From: DASSFG01 sp035547915
Lineage (GTDB): Bacteria > Planctomycetota > Planctomycetia > Pirellulales > JAICIG01
Direction of reading: 5' to 3'
DNA: 64,000 bases
Assembly (NCBI GenBank): GCA_035547915.1
Contig: DASZTS010000011.1
Span: 1-64,000 of the forward strand
Positions within the stretch are counted from its first letter, which is position 1, and the number at the start of each line of letters is the position of its first letter. The notes below the pieces were generated by a model, which saw nothing but the letters and a program-made list of their open reading frames with translations, ran no database searches and was not told the origin of the DNA. Both the position numbers and the translations under genes were made by a program. Positions 50,825-58,910 of the stretch are shown in pieces.

Positions 50825-52249
50825 CTAGGCGATGATCTGCTGAACCACGCGACCGTGAACGTCGGTCAGGCGGAAATCGCGACCGCCGGAGCGGAAGGTG
50901 AGCCGCTCGTGGTTCAGGCCGAGCAGGTGCAAGATGGTGGCGTGCAGGTCGTGGATGGTGCACACGTCTTGCACCGCGTACATACCCAGTTCGTCGGTGG
51001 CGCCATAGATGGTGCCACCCTTCGTGCCGCCGCCCGCGAGCCAGACGGTAAAACCTTCGGGGTGATGATCGCGGCCGTCGCGCCCGGCTGAATGGGGCGT
51101 GCGGCCGAACTCACCCGCCCAGACGACCAGCGTATCTTCGAGCAGGCCGCGCGCCTTCAGATCGGTGAGCAGTCCGGCCACGGCCTGATCGGTATCGAGT
51201 GCGTTCTTCTCGTGCCCCGCTTTGAGGTTGCCGTGTTGGTCCCAGGTGCCGTTCGAGTTGCCCGGCGGGCAGGTGATCTCGACGAAGCGCACCCCCGACT
51301 CGATCAACCGTCGGGCCCGCAAGCATTGAATGCCGTAGAGCCGCTTCGAGGGCACGTCGGAATCGATGCCGTACAACCGGTGCGTGGCCTGCGTCTCGCG
51401 CTGGAGGTCGAGCACGTCGGGCACGAGCGATTGCATGCGATAGGCCATCTCGTAGTTCTTGATGACCGCGTCGACCGCGTCGCTGCCACCCAGCGATTGT
51501 GAAAACGCGTTGTTCTCGTCGACCAGCAGCGCGAGCTTGGCCTGCTGCACCTTTTGCTCGTCGGCCGGCTGAATGTTTTCGACGGGTGCGCCGTCGGCGC
51601 GGAACAACGACGCCTGGTGGCTGGCCGGCAAAAAGCCGTTGGAATAATTCTCCAACCCGCCGCAGGGGACGACTCCGAAGCTGAGCACCACGAAGCCGGG
51701 CAAGTTTTCGTTCTCGCTGCCCAACCCGTAGGTCATCCACGAACCGAGGCTGGGCCGCCCGGCGTTGTTCGACCCGGTGTGCAAGCGCAGCACGCCCGTC
51801 GAATGGACCGGCAGATCGGACTTCATCGAACGGATGACGGCCAGATCGTCGGCGCACTTGGCGATATGCGGAAAGAGCTCGCTGACGGGCATGCCCGACT
51901 CGCCGTGTTGGCGGAAGGCCCAAGGACTCTTCAACCACTGGCGATTGCCGTTGGCCGTCGGATTCTTCGACTCGGTGAACGGCTTGCCGTCGGCCGCGTC
52001 GAGTGCGGGTTTGGGATCGAACGAGTCGACGTGCGACACGCCGCCATCCATGAAACAGAAGATCACCCGTTTGGCTCGCGGGCGAAAGTGAGGACCCGGC
52101 AAGACGGGGCCGGCTGCGGCGCGGGCCCGCGGTCCGATTAATCCGGCGAATGCCAACAGGCCGAAACCGTTGGCGGCCGCGGCCAACGCATCGCGGCGAT
52201 TGATACCAGCCGCGCGGCGGCCGGGGCAGCAAGAGACCGAGCTATGCAA
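50825..52249 (-). CDS. DUF1501 family exported protein (Tat substrate)
   Basis: The 474-residue protein has a twin-arginine leader (INRRDALAAAANGFGLLAFAG) and DUF1501 motifs: RVIFCFMDGGVSHVDSFDPKP, RSMKSDLPVHSTGVLRLHTGS, VVWAGEFGRTPHSAGRDGRDHHPEGF and KGGTIYGATDE, forming an alkaline-phosphatase-like fold of unproven activity. The start is uncertain: TTG at 52249 has AGGA upstream and begins 20 bp after the preceding gene, whereas the longer GTG frame (52315) would overlap that gene. It is the second DUF1501 copy in the window and much more similar to the one at 27103 than to that at 57666. No DUF1553/DUF1800 partner is adjacent. Confidence 0.85.
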   Translation of the reverse strand: MHSSVSCCPGRRAAGINRRDALAAAANGFGLLAFAGLIGPRARAAAGPVLPGPHFRPRAKRVIFCFMDGGVSHVDSFDPKPALDAADGKPFTESKNPTANGNRQWLKSPWAFRQHGESGMPVSELFPHIAKCADDLAVIRSMKSDLPVHSTGVLRLHTGSNNAGRPSLGSWMTYGLGSENENLPGFVVLSFGVVPCGGLENYSNGFLPASHQASLFRADGAPVENIQPADEQKVQQAKLALLVDENNAFSQSLGGSDAVDAVIKNYEMAYRMQSLVPDVLDLQRETQATHRLYGIDSDVPSKRLYGIQCLRARRLIESGVRFVEITCPPGNSNGTWDQHGNLKAGHEKNALDTDQAVAGLLTDLKARGLLEDTLVVWAGEFGRTPHSAGRDGRDHHPEGFTVWLAGGGTKGGTIYGATDELGMYAVQDVCTIHDLHATILHLLGLNHERLTFRSGGRDFRLTDVHGRVVQQIIA

Positions 52250-52268
52250 GGGAGTTTGTCCTGTCGAC

Positions 52269-52760
52269 CTATCGGCTGCCGAGCGTTTCGTGCCCGACGA
52301 TTTCCAGGTTCTCACTATAGTAGTCGATCGCTTCGGTCGGGTTCAGGTTGAAAATGGCCCGGCCTTCCGTCTGCCAACGCCCGGCGACGAGGCGGAATTC
52401 GGCGGTCGCGGCCCGCAGATTGCCGACGGCCTCGACATGCTCCATGCCACCTCCCTCGATCGCATCGAAGCTGATCGTCACGGCCACGAACGCGCGCAAC
52501 TCGCCGCTGCGACGATCACGGGCATAGGAAACGTCGTCGTCGAAATCGCATCCGGTCCAGCGCAGGCCGCGCGGCTTGCCGCTGTTCGCCGCGAGCTGGA
52601 AGAACTTCGCTTCGAGTCGCTCACGGCAACGATGAAAGTCGCGCCGGGCGCGTTCGTACCGCGAAGCACGCAGCGCCGACCGCACCGGCTTGAACGTGAT
52701 GGCGGCGATCACGCCAACCGCAGCGCAGACGCCGGCCGCAACGAGAATCCCTCCGAACAT
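52269..52760 (-). CDS. Hypothetical membrane-anchored protein
   Basis: The 163-residue product begins with one transmembrane helix (MFGGILVAAGVCAAVGVIAAITF) and has a soluble part with an ExxARRDFHRCRERLEAKFFQLA helix and a beta-rich C-terminus (AFVAVTISFDAI, AEFRLVAGRWQTEGRAIFNL). I do not recognise the family. It lies 20 bp before the DUF1501 gene and 151 bp after the SPFH-domain gene, same strand, so it may belong to either transcription unit. Confidence 0.6.
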   Translation of the reverse strand: MFGGILVAAGVCAAVGVIAAITFKPVRSALRASRYERARRDFHRCRERLEAKFFQLAANSGKPRGLRWTGCDFDDDVSYARDRRSGELRAFVAVTISFDAIEGGGMEHVEAVGNLRAATAEFRLVAGRWQTEGRAIFNLNPTEAIDYYSENLEIVGHETLGSR

Positions 52761-52911
52761 GGCCGCGAACTCCTGAAGCGCAAAAGAGATGGTCGCAACG
52801 TCCCGATGGGCGATCGACGAAAGTTATTGTAAGACGGCCGCCGCACCCAGGGCAAGCATGCAATGGATGTTGCAGCGTCCCCCGACTGCTCGCGGCGGGC
52901 CGACTGTCGTT

Positions 52912-54261
52912 TCAGTTTTCGTCCCGGCCGAGCAGCTTCTCTTCGGCTTTGTCTGCCTGCCAGGCGACGGCCGTCAAGACGCGGCTGACTGCCAGCGGAT
53001 CGATCGTCTCGGCAAGCTGATTGGCCTGCAACACCACCATGGCCTGTCCACCGACATCGGCGATGGCGAACGCTCCGTGAACCAGCCCTGAGTTGTAACG
53101 CAAGAGTGCGGTCGCCACGCGGTCGCTCGCGGGACCGCACGTCGAAGAATAGGCCACGATGGCATGTCCCTCCTGGTCGCGCCGGCTGAAGTCGACGGTG
53201 ACGAGTTGTCGCCGCAACGTGCCGATCGGCACCGTGATCTGCCATTGATCGCCCGCCTCGTTCAGCGTGTAGCCGGCCGCTTGGGCCACCTGGCGGACCA
53301 TCGCGCGAGGGTCCTTCGTCACCGGCGCGAGCGCCGCAAAATCGTCGCTGCCGACCGACTGCGCCGGCGCCGAAGGAACGGGCTGCGGGCGGGCCGCGGT
53401 GGGTGGCGCCGCAGCGCCGGCTTGCATCGCCTGCTGGATCATGCCAGGCATCATCATGCCGAAACCGGCGCCCAGGCCCATGCCCATGGCGCCCGCCTCG
53501 CCCCCGCCGTGCTCGGCCAGCTTCGACATGCTCTGGGCCGTCTGGAATTTCATGAAGGCGTTCAGGTCGCCCACCGCGCCCATGGCACTGCGCGCGTCGA
53601 TGGCCTTCTGCACCTCGTCGGGCGGAGTGATCGCCCCGATCAAGAAGTCGACCAACTCCAAGCCGTATTTGCGAAAATCGTCGGCCACCTTGGCCCGCGT
53701 GCCGGCGGCGATCTCGTCGTACTTGGCCGGCAGGGCGAGCAGCCCGGCGCCGAGCGTACCGAGCAGGTCGTTGAGCCGGGCCACGATCAGGTCTTTGAGG
53801 AACGCGCCGATCTCGTCGGTGGTGTACCTGCCTTGTGTGCCGACGAGCGTGTTGAGCAAGAGTGACGCGTCGGCCACGCGGAACGAGTACTTGCCGAAAC
53901 TGCGCAAGCGGACCATGCCGAAATCGGCGTCGCGGAAGGTGATCGGCTGCCGCGTGCCCCATTTCTGGTCGATGAACGTTTGCTTGCCCACGAAGTAGAC
54001 CTGTGCCTGGAACGGGCTCTTCTCCCAAGGCAGCGTCAGCAACCGCGTGAGGATGGGTACGTTGGCGGTCGTCAGCGTGTAGCGGCCGGGTCCGAACGAG
54101 TCCATCGCCTTGCCGTCGCGGAAGAAGATCGCCTCCTGCGCCTCTTGCACGATGAGCTGGGCGCCGAACTTGATGTCGGCGGTGCCCTCGGGGGGAATAC
54201 GCTGGACCAGCGACGTGTTCGCCTCGTCCAGAAACTCGATGACTTCCAATCGCAGAGCCAT
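52912..54261 (-). CDS. SPFH-domain protein with Gly/Met-rich linker
   Basis: The 449-residue protein starts with an SPFH/band-7-like domain (1-235: SLVQRIPPEGTADIKFGAQLIVQEAQEAIFFRDGKAMDSFGPGRYTL, later FLKDLIVARLNDLLG... ITPPDEVQKAIDARSAMG). The absence of an N-terminal membrane helix and the FRDG...FGPGRYTL signature put it with cytoplasmic 'virion core'-type SPFH proteins. A Gly/Met/Ala/Pro-rich linker (about 250-305, GAMGMGLGAGFGMMMPGM) leads to a C-terminal beta-rich domain (WQITVPIGTLRRQLVTVDF). These proteins oligomerise into shells or scaffolds in related systems; function here is unknown. It starts 2 bp after the end of the small helical gene. Confidence 0.82.
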   Translation of the reverse strand: MALRLEVIEFLDEANTSLVQRIPPEGTADIKFGAQLIVQEAQEAIFFRDGKAMDSFGPGRYTLTTANVPILTRLLTLPWEKSPFQAQVYFVGKQTFIDQKWGTRQPITFRDADFGMVRLRSFGKYSFRVADASLLLNTLVGTQGRYTTDEIGAFLKDLIVARLNDLLGTLGAGLLALPAKYDEIAAGTRAKVADDFRKYGLELVDFLIGAITPPDEVQKAIDARSAMGAVGDLNAFMKFQTAQSMSKLAEHGGGEAGAMGMGLGAGFGMMMPGMIQQAMQAGAAAPPTAARPQPVPSAPAQSVGSDDFAALAPVTKDPRAMVRQVAQAAGYTLNEAGDQWQITVPIGTLRRQLVTVDFSRRDQEGHAIVAYSSTCGPASDRVATALLRYNSGLVHGAFAIADVGGQAMVVLQANQLAETIDPLAVSRVLTAVAWQADKAEEKLLGRDEN

Positions 54262-54263
54262 GA

Positions 54264-54800
54264 TTAGGTCGCCTGGGAATGGCTTTCGACAAATCGTTTC
54301 AACAGGTCGGCGCGCGCGTCGCAACCCCGGTCGATCAGGTCGAGCTTCTGCCGTGCCTCGGCCAGCCCGCTGACGGCCGCCTGTGGCCCACTGGCCCAGC
54401 CGTCGACCAGCGTGCGAAAGGTGTTTACCTGGTCGATGAGCGTCTGATCGTGGGCATAGATGTCTTCCAACAACTTGGCGTCGACCCGTCGCAAGTCGAA
54501 CAGGCCGCTATAGCCACGCGGGGCTCCCCGCAGACGAGCCGTTACCCGATCGATCTGGCCCCGCAATTGGTCGAATTGCGGCAACGGGTCGATCAGGCCG
54601 GCATCTGCCAGGCCCCGTGCGGCCTGGTCGGTCGACCGCTTGGCGCGTTCGAGTTCGCTGGCCAGGTGCTCCCGCAACAGGGTGTCGCTGGCCCGCCGCT
54701 CTTCGAGCTCGAAGTAGCCGCGAAAACCGGGTAGCCGACGCACCAAGCCGACCAAGGTTCCGCCCAAACCGCCCGATCCGCCATGGGATGTTTCGCTCAT
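54264..54800 (-). CDS. Hypothetical helical protein partnered with SPFH
   Basis: The 178-residue protein opens MSETSHGGSGGLGGTLVGLVRRLPGFRGYFELEERRASD and is otherwise helical, with long amphipathic segments such as LREHLASELERAKRSTDQAARGLADAG and YAHDQTLIDQVNTFRTLVDGW. No enzyme motif is visible and no family is recognised. The stop is 2 bp before the SPFH gene's start, so both are translated from one mRNA and the products probably act together. GAGGTACC precedes the ATG at 54800. An upstream open frame to 55046 crosses a tRNA gene and is rejected. Confidence 0.7.
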   Translation of the reverse strand: MSETSHGGSGGLGGTLVGLVRRLPGFRGYFELEERRASDTLLREHLASELERAKRSTDQAARGLADAGLIDPLPQFDQLRGQIDRVTARLRGAPRGYSGLFDLRRVDAKLLEDIYAHDQTLIDQVNTFRTLVDGWASGPQAAVSGLAEARQKLDLIDRGCDARADLLKRFVESHSQAT

Positions 54801-54854
54801 TGTCGGTACCTCGTCGACCCGGCCGGCGAACAGCGAAGTTTGTGCGACGAATGG

Positions 54855-54884
54855 TTGGAACCCTCCGTCGCGCTGAGATATAAT
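54855..54884 (+). promoter_or_regulatory. Possible promoter for the FHA gene
   Basis: TTGGAA (54855-54860), 18-bp spacer, TATAAT (54879-54884). It points towards the FHA gene at 55037 and the transcript would cross tRNA-Arg in antisense. The -10 is consensus, the -35 weak. Confidence 0.4.
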
Positions 54885-54914
54885 CCTCACTGGACGGGAG
54901 GATTTCGATTCGAT

Positions 54915-54988
54915 TACGCCCGGCAGGATTCGAACCTGCAACCCTCGGTTCCGAAGACCGATGCGCTGTCCAATTGCGCCACGGGCGC
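54915..54988 (-). tRNA. tRNA-Arg(TCG)
   Basis: 74 nt folding as a cloverleaf: acceptor GCGCCCG / CGGGCGT (one G-T pair), D arm GCGC...GCGC, anticodon stem TCGGT / ACCGA with loop CTTCGGA (anticodon TCG, reads CGA), T arm GCAGG-TTCGAAT-CCTGC, discriminator A. CCA is not encoded. Confidence 0.95.
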
Positions 54989-55036
54989 GTGTGCGAGAGT
55001 TCAACATACGTATCAGCGGCTGGTTCTTCAAGCTAG

Positions 55037-55714
55037 ATGGCCTCAATCACGTTACGAGTGCTCGACGGCGCCGATCGCGGCAAGGTGTTTGACGGTCTGG
55101 CGACCCCGGTGACGATCGGGCGCGAAGAGGGCAATTCGGTCCAGTTGAACGACGAGCGAGTCAGCCGTTTTCATCTAAAAATCCAGGAAGATCAGGAAAA
55201 ACTCGTTCTTACCGACCTGGAGAGCACGAACGGGACGAAGGTCAACGGCGAAGACATCCAGCTTCGCATTCTACGGGTGGGCGACATGATCAGCCTCGGC
55301 CGGTCGGTGCTGCTCTTCGGCTCGCGCGAGGAGATCGCCGAGCGGCTGGCGAAGCTCCGCAACAGCGACGTGCATGGTACGGGCACGCTCAGCCCCGAGG
55401 CCGCGGTCGGCTCGCCACGGGCCGCGAGCCTCGATTTCGAGTTGAACTGGGCCGACAACCCCGAGCTGCAATCGACGCTCGGCATGACGGAACCCCCGCC
55501 GCTGCCCGACCGCTTGAGCCCCGGTCAGGCCGCACAGCTTTCGGAACTGCTCGAATACTTGCACGTGCGACTCCGCAACCTGCTCGGGTCGGTGCGCGCC
55601 GAAGGTGGCAGCCGGCGCATCTCCGTCGATGAGCGGCGCTGGCAAGCACTGCTCGATGTGCAAGCTCTCTTGGCAGAGTACCTGCGCCACATCGGCGAGC
55701 CGCCCGAAGAGTAG
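55037..55714 (+). CDS. FHA-domain protein
   Basis: The 225-residue protein has an N-terminal FHA domain (3-95): VTIGREEGNSVQLNDERVSRFHLKI contains the GRE, SRFH phosphothreonine-binding motifs and LESTNGTKVNG the conserved NG loop. It should bind a pThr peptide of a Ser/Thr kinase substrate. Residues ~135-225 form a separate helical domain (GQAAQLSELLEYLHVRLRNLLGSV). No kinase gene is adjacent. It is cytoplasmic; the partner is unknown. The gene starts 48 bp after tRNA-Arg on the opposite strand. Confidence 0.88.
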   Translation: MASITLRVLDGADRGKVFDGLATPVTIGREEGNSVQLNDERVSRFHLKIQEDQEKLVLTDLESTNGTKVNGEDIQLRILRVGDMISLGRSVLLFGSREEIAERLAKLRNSDVHGTGTLSPEAAVGSPRAASLDFELNWADNPELQSTLGMTEPPPLPDRLSPGQAAQLSELLEYLHVRLRNLLGSVRAEGGSRRISVDERRWQALLDVQALLAEYLRHIGEPPEE

Positions 55715-56000
55715 GCGTCCGCCCGCAAACTCGCGCAACCTGCCCGCCCCGGCTAAACGTTCCCGATTCCGGCGGACATCGAAATTGGCGCAGAAACGAC
55801 ATCCGCGCGATCCGGCGGCCGTCATCTGCCAGCTTTCTCTTGGCGTGACGGCTCTTTGTGAGCCTTTCAGAATCGTCGCCCTTGGACGCAAGTCTGCGCC
55901 CCGCCTTGGCCTGGAGTTTCCTCCTCGTCCGAGCATTTCCCAGCAAGAGCTTTTCCTGGAAAAGCATCATGCCGCTCATTTTTGGTATCCAAAAAAATGT

Positions 56001-56029
56001 TTGACAAATCAAAAACAGGCTGGTAGATT
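56001..56029 (+). promoter_or_regulatory. Sigma70-type promoter of the DUF1559 gene
   Basis: TTGACA (56001-56006), exactly 17 bp, TAGATT (56024-56029), in an AT-rich stretch unusual for this GC-rich DNA. The gene start is 56106. Upstream, 55715-56000 has no gene or recognised feature. Confidence 0.7.
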
Positions 56030-56050
56030 GCCGGGCACGCTGTTTTGAGC

Positions 56051-56070
56051 GATCAAAAAAACTTTTGATC
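56051..56070. promoter_or_regulatory. Perfect palindrome with flanking direct repeat
   Basis: GATCAAAA-AAAC-TTTTGATC in the 5' untranslated region of the DUF1559 gene. ATCAAAAAcAGGCTgG (56008-56023, overlapping the promoter spacer) recurs as ATCAAAAAtAGGCTcG (56071-56086), 63 bp apart (about six helical turns). This looks like a regulator binding pattern or an RNA hairpin; which one cannot be decided. Confidence 0.55.
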
Positions 56071-56105
56071 ATCAAAAATAGGCTCGGACACTCAGGTACA
56101 AACTT

Positions 56106-57167
56106 GTGAAACGGCGCTCCGCCTTTACCCTCGTCGAACTGTTGGTGGTCATCGCCATCGTCGGCCTGCTCGTGGGCCTGCTGTTGCCCGCCGTGCAGGC
56201 CGCGCGCGAGAGTGCGAACCGTGCGCAGTGCAACAACAACCTCAAGCAGATCGGGCTCGGTTTGCATCACGCACACGATGCGACCAAAGCGTTTCCGCAG
56301 GCCTACGTTCGCCTGGCCCAAGCCGATCCCACGGCTCCGGCGGGAAGCGATACGTACGGCGCCGGGGCCTTTGTCATGATCCTGCCTTTCCTCGAACAAG
56401 GAACGATCTACCAGGGAATCGATGTGCGGCGGGCGGCGCTGAGCTCCGTCAATATGCCGCCCAACAATCCCACCTACGCGCTGCCGATCCCCACCTATCT
56501 CTGTCCGTCAGCGCCGGGGCAGCCTTCCATTGTCTATTCCGCCGAACTTGCCAATAGCTTCAACAATTTTGGAATCTCTCTCACACCGGCGCCCGGCCTG
56601 ACCTTCGGCCGCACCGACTATGCTCCGGATGCCGGCATGATGGCCGCACTGCCGGGCATCTCGATCGAAGCCGGCGCCTCGATCATCTGCCAGCCACCCG
56701 ACGGTCCGGTGCGGTTCGCCGACATTACCGACGGCACGTCGAATACCTTCATGATCGTCGAGGACGCCGGCAGACCCGGCTGGTACGGCCTTCGAGGAGC
56801 GGCCCGCGAACCCGACATCGGCGGATATGCGCCGGTGATCGGTACCTACCAAGGCGGCACATCCGGGCCGGCGCCACAGGGGGGCGGTGCATGGGCCGAT
56901 CCCTTGAACTACATCGCCACCAACGGCGCCGATCCGGGCGGATCGGCCATCGCCGCGGGGGGCGGTTTTATGGGTATCCCGCTGGCCCCCTGGTCGTGCG
57001 CCGCGGGATGCAGCAACGACAGCGAGATTTTCGGCTTCCATCCCAACGGCACGAATATCCTTTTCGGCGACGGCTCGGCCCGCTGGGTCAAGAGTGGCCT
57101 ATCCATGTCTCTCACGCAAGCCTTGCTCAGCCGGGCCGGCGGCGAGGTGATTTCGTTCGACTACTGA
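56106..57167 (+). CDS. DUF1559 prepilin-like protein
   Basis: The 353-residue protein has a type II/IV prepilin leader: KRRSAFTLVELLVVIAIVGLLVGLLLPAVQAARE, with Glu at +5 of the hydrophobic helix. The -1 residue at the cleavage site is Ala rather than the usual Gly. The DUF1559 body includes CNNNLKQIGLGLHHAH and ends with NILFGDGSARWVKSG, the family's H-x-G/DG terminal motif. Planctomycetes carry dozens of these; they are thought to be pseudopilin-like or surface proteins, with no proven function. Translation starts at GTG (56106). A small lipoprotein gene follows 47 bp later, a common pairing. Confidence 0.9.
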   Translation: MKRRSAFTLVELLVVIAIVGLLVGLLLPAVQAARESANRAQCNNNLKQIGLGLHHAHDATKAFPQAYVRLAQADPTAPAGSDTYGAGAFVMILPFLEQGTIYQGIDVRRAALSSVNMPPNNPTYALPIPTYLCPSAPGQPSIVYSAELANSFNNFGISLTPAPGLTFGRTDYAPDAGMMAALPGISIEAGASIICQPPDGPVRFADITDGTSNTFMIVEDAGRPGWYGLRGAAREPDIGGYAPVIGTYQGGTSGPAPQGGGAWADPLNYIATNGADPGGSAIAAGGGFMGIPLAPWSCAAGCSNDSEIFGFHPNGTNILFGDGSARWVKSGLSMSLTQALLSRAGGEVISFDY

Positions 57168-57214
57168 GCCGTAGCTTCGCACGTCGCGATAAGAATTCTC
57201 AGACTCAGTTAACA

Positions 57215-57652
57215 ATGAATAATCGCGCGGTGAGAGAGTTCGTCGTTCTTGTGGTCGCGGCCGGCGCCCTGTGCAATGCCTCGTGCAATCGTAACCCCCA
57301 CGATCTGTATCCCGTTTCCGGCAACGTGACGTACAACGGATCGCCGGCGGCGGGGGCGGCCGTCTTCTTCTATCGCCGCGGGGCCGACCCGGCGAACGAC
57401 CAGACGGTCATGGGAATCGTGCAGGGCGACGGCTCCTTCGAACTCGTCTGCGGGCCGTTCGGCAAGGGTGCGCCACCGGGAGATTATGACGTGGGCGTGG
57501 AATGGAAACCGGTTGTCGGTCAGAGCAACGGCAACCCGCAACGCGGGCCGGATCGATTCGGCGGCCGGTACTCCGATCCGCATCGCAGTACGTTGCACGC
57601 CGTCGTCGCCGCGCGAGCGAATCACCTGCCGCCGTTCGAGCTGACCGACTGA
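57215..57652 (+). CDS. Small lipoprotein, transthyretin-like fold
   Basis: The 145-residue product has a lipobox (LCNASC, Cys ~24) after a hydrophobic leader (FVVLVVAAGALC). The mature part, LYPVSGNVTYNGSPAAGAAVFFYRRG, DGSFELVCGPFGKGAPPGDYDVGVEWK, matches the carboxypeptidase-regulatory/transthyretin-like lipoproteins that typically follow DUF1559 genes in planctomycetes. It is likely anchored to a membrane with the DUF1559 product. It starts 47 bp after that gene; function unknown. Confidence 0.8.
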   Translation: MNNRAVREFVVLVVAAGALCNASCNRNPHDLYPVSGNVTYNGSPAAGAAVFFYRRGADPANDQTVMGIVQGDGSFELVCGPFGKGAPPGDYDVGVEWKPVVGQSNGNPQRGPDRFGGRYSDPHRSTLHAVVAARANHLPPFELTD

Positions 57653-57665
57653 GTAGGGCCGTCGA

Positions 57666-58871
57666 TCATCCCTGCTCGGCGCGCAGCACGGCCAAGGGCT
57701 CGTGACTTCCGGCGAGAACGGAATCGGGGACGACGTTCAACCAGTCTCGTAACACGGCAGCATAGACGCGGCGGAAATCGAGGGTCAACTTGAGATCGCC
57801 GTCGTCCAGGTCGAGCAAACTCGGTGTCGTCCCCAACAGGCCAGGCTTCACGCCGGGCCCCGCCAAAAACATCGGCGCGGCCGTGCCATGATCAGTGCCG
57901 GCCGACGCGTTTTCGGCCACGCGGCGGCCGAATTCGCTGAAGGTCATCACCAGCACCCGCTCGGCCAACCCGGCCGCCTGCAAGTCGTCGACAAACGCCT
58001 TGAGCGCGCGGCCCAATTCGTCGAGCAAGCGAGCGTGCGTGTCCATCTGTGCCGAATGCGTGTCATAGCCCCGTTGCACCGCATAGAAGACCCGTGTCGG
58101 CAATTCGGATTCGATCAGGCGAGCGATCGTCCGGAGGTGTTGGGCAAGTGGATTGGCCGGGTAGGTCGCGCCGCGCGGCGGTCGCGCCGCGGCGGCCGTG
58201 ACGGCGTCGGCCGAGGCGTAGGCGTCGAGCGTCGAGCGACGCACGAACGCCGCCAGGTCGTCCGGCGGCGCGTCATTCGCGATGGCCGCCCGCGCGGCGT
58301 CGTTCTGCACGGCCAGTTCCTCAATACGTGAAAAACTTCCCGCTGCGGAATGCCGACCGATGAGCGCGGCGGGCAACGCCCCGTCACCTGCCAGCATGGC
58401 ACCCGGGCCGCCGGGAGCCGCCGGCAGTTGGTCGAGCGCGCGCCCCAACCAACCGTACTGCTTCTGTTCGGCGGGATCGAAGCGCGCGGTATGCCAGATG
58501 GCCATGCTCACTTCGTGCGAGCGGTTCGGATTCGGATAACCGATCCCCTGCACGATCGCCAGCCGACCCTTCTCATACAGATCGGCCAGCGGCCGCAACG
58601 ACGGGTGCAGCGCCAGCGCGTCATCGAGTTTGTGCAATCTGTCGACCGCCAGCCGTAGCTTGTTGCGATGCTTGGCGTATCCTTCGTCGCGATACGGCAC
58701 GACCGTGTTGATGCCATCGTTTCCGCCGTCGAGTTGAATCACGACCAGCACCCGGTCGTCGCGCCTGGCTTCGACCGCCTGCGCCAGCCGCGCCAGGAAG
58801 TGCGGCACCGTGGGTGCCAGCGCGATGAGCGAAGAACGCTTTAGCAGTTCGCGTCGATCAACGGTTGTCAT
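57666..58871 (-). CDS. DUF1501 family exported protein (DUF1800 partner)
   Basis: The 401-residue protein has a Tat-like leader (VDRRELLKRSSLIALAPTVPHF) and DUF1501 core motifs: RVLVVIQLDGGNDGINTVVPY, GRLAIVQGIGYPNPNRSHEVSMAIWHTA and MTFSEFGRRVAENASAGTDHGTAAPMFLAG. This is the shorter bacterial-type DUF1501, found with DUF1800 in many phyla, and is clearly different from the two planctomycete-type copies at 27103 and 50825. It lies 39 bp after the DUF1800 gene, same strand, so the two are an operon. Activity unproven; the fold is alkaline-phosphatase-like. Confidence 0.9.
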   Translation of the reverse strand: MTTVDRRELLKRSSLIALAPTVPHFLARLAQAVEARRDDRVLVVIQLDGGNDGINTVVPYRDEGYAKHRNKLRLAVDRLHKLDDALALHPSLRPLADLYEKGRLAIVQGIGYPNPNRSHEVSMAIWHTARFDPAEQKQYGWLGRALDQLPAAPGGPGAMLAGDGALPAALIGRHSAAGSFSRIEELAVQNDAARAAIANDAPPDDLAAFVRRSTLDAYASADAVTAAAARPPRGATYPANPLAQHLRTIARLIESELPTRVFYAVQRGYDTHSAQMDTHARLLDELGRALKAFVDDLQAAGLAERVLVMTFSEFGRRVAENASAGTDHGTAAPMFLAGPGVKPGLLGTTPSLLDLDDGDLKLTLDFRRVYAAVLRDWLNVVPDSVLAGSHEPLAVLRAEQG

Positions 58872-58910
58872 ATTCGTTTCGAGTTATAGTTTGTGGTTTG
58901 TGATGGGCAG

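Noticed and set aside
52250..52315. GTG start for the second DUF1501 gene
   Set aside because: It overlaps the upstream gene's end and lacks similarity; the TTG at 52249 has AGGA and follows that stop.
54801..55046. N-terminal extension of the helical SPFH partner
   Set aside because: It would read through tRNA-Arg; a Met with a ribosome binding site is at 54800.
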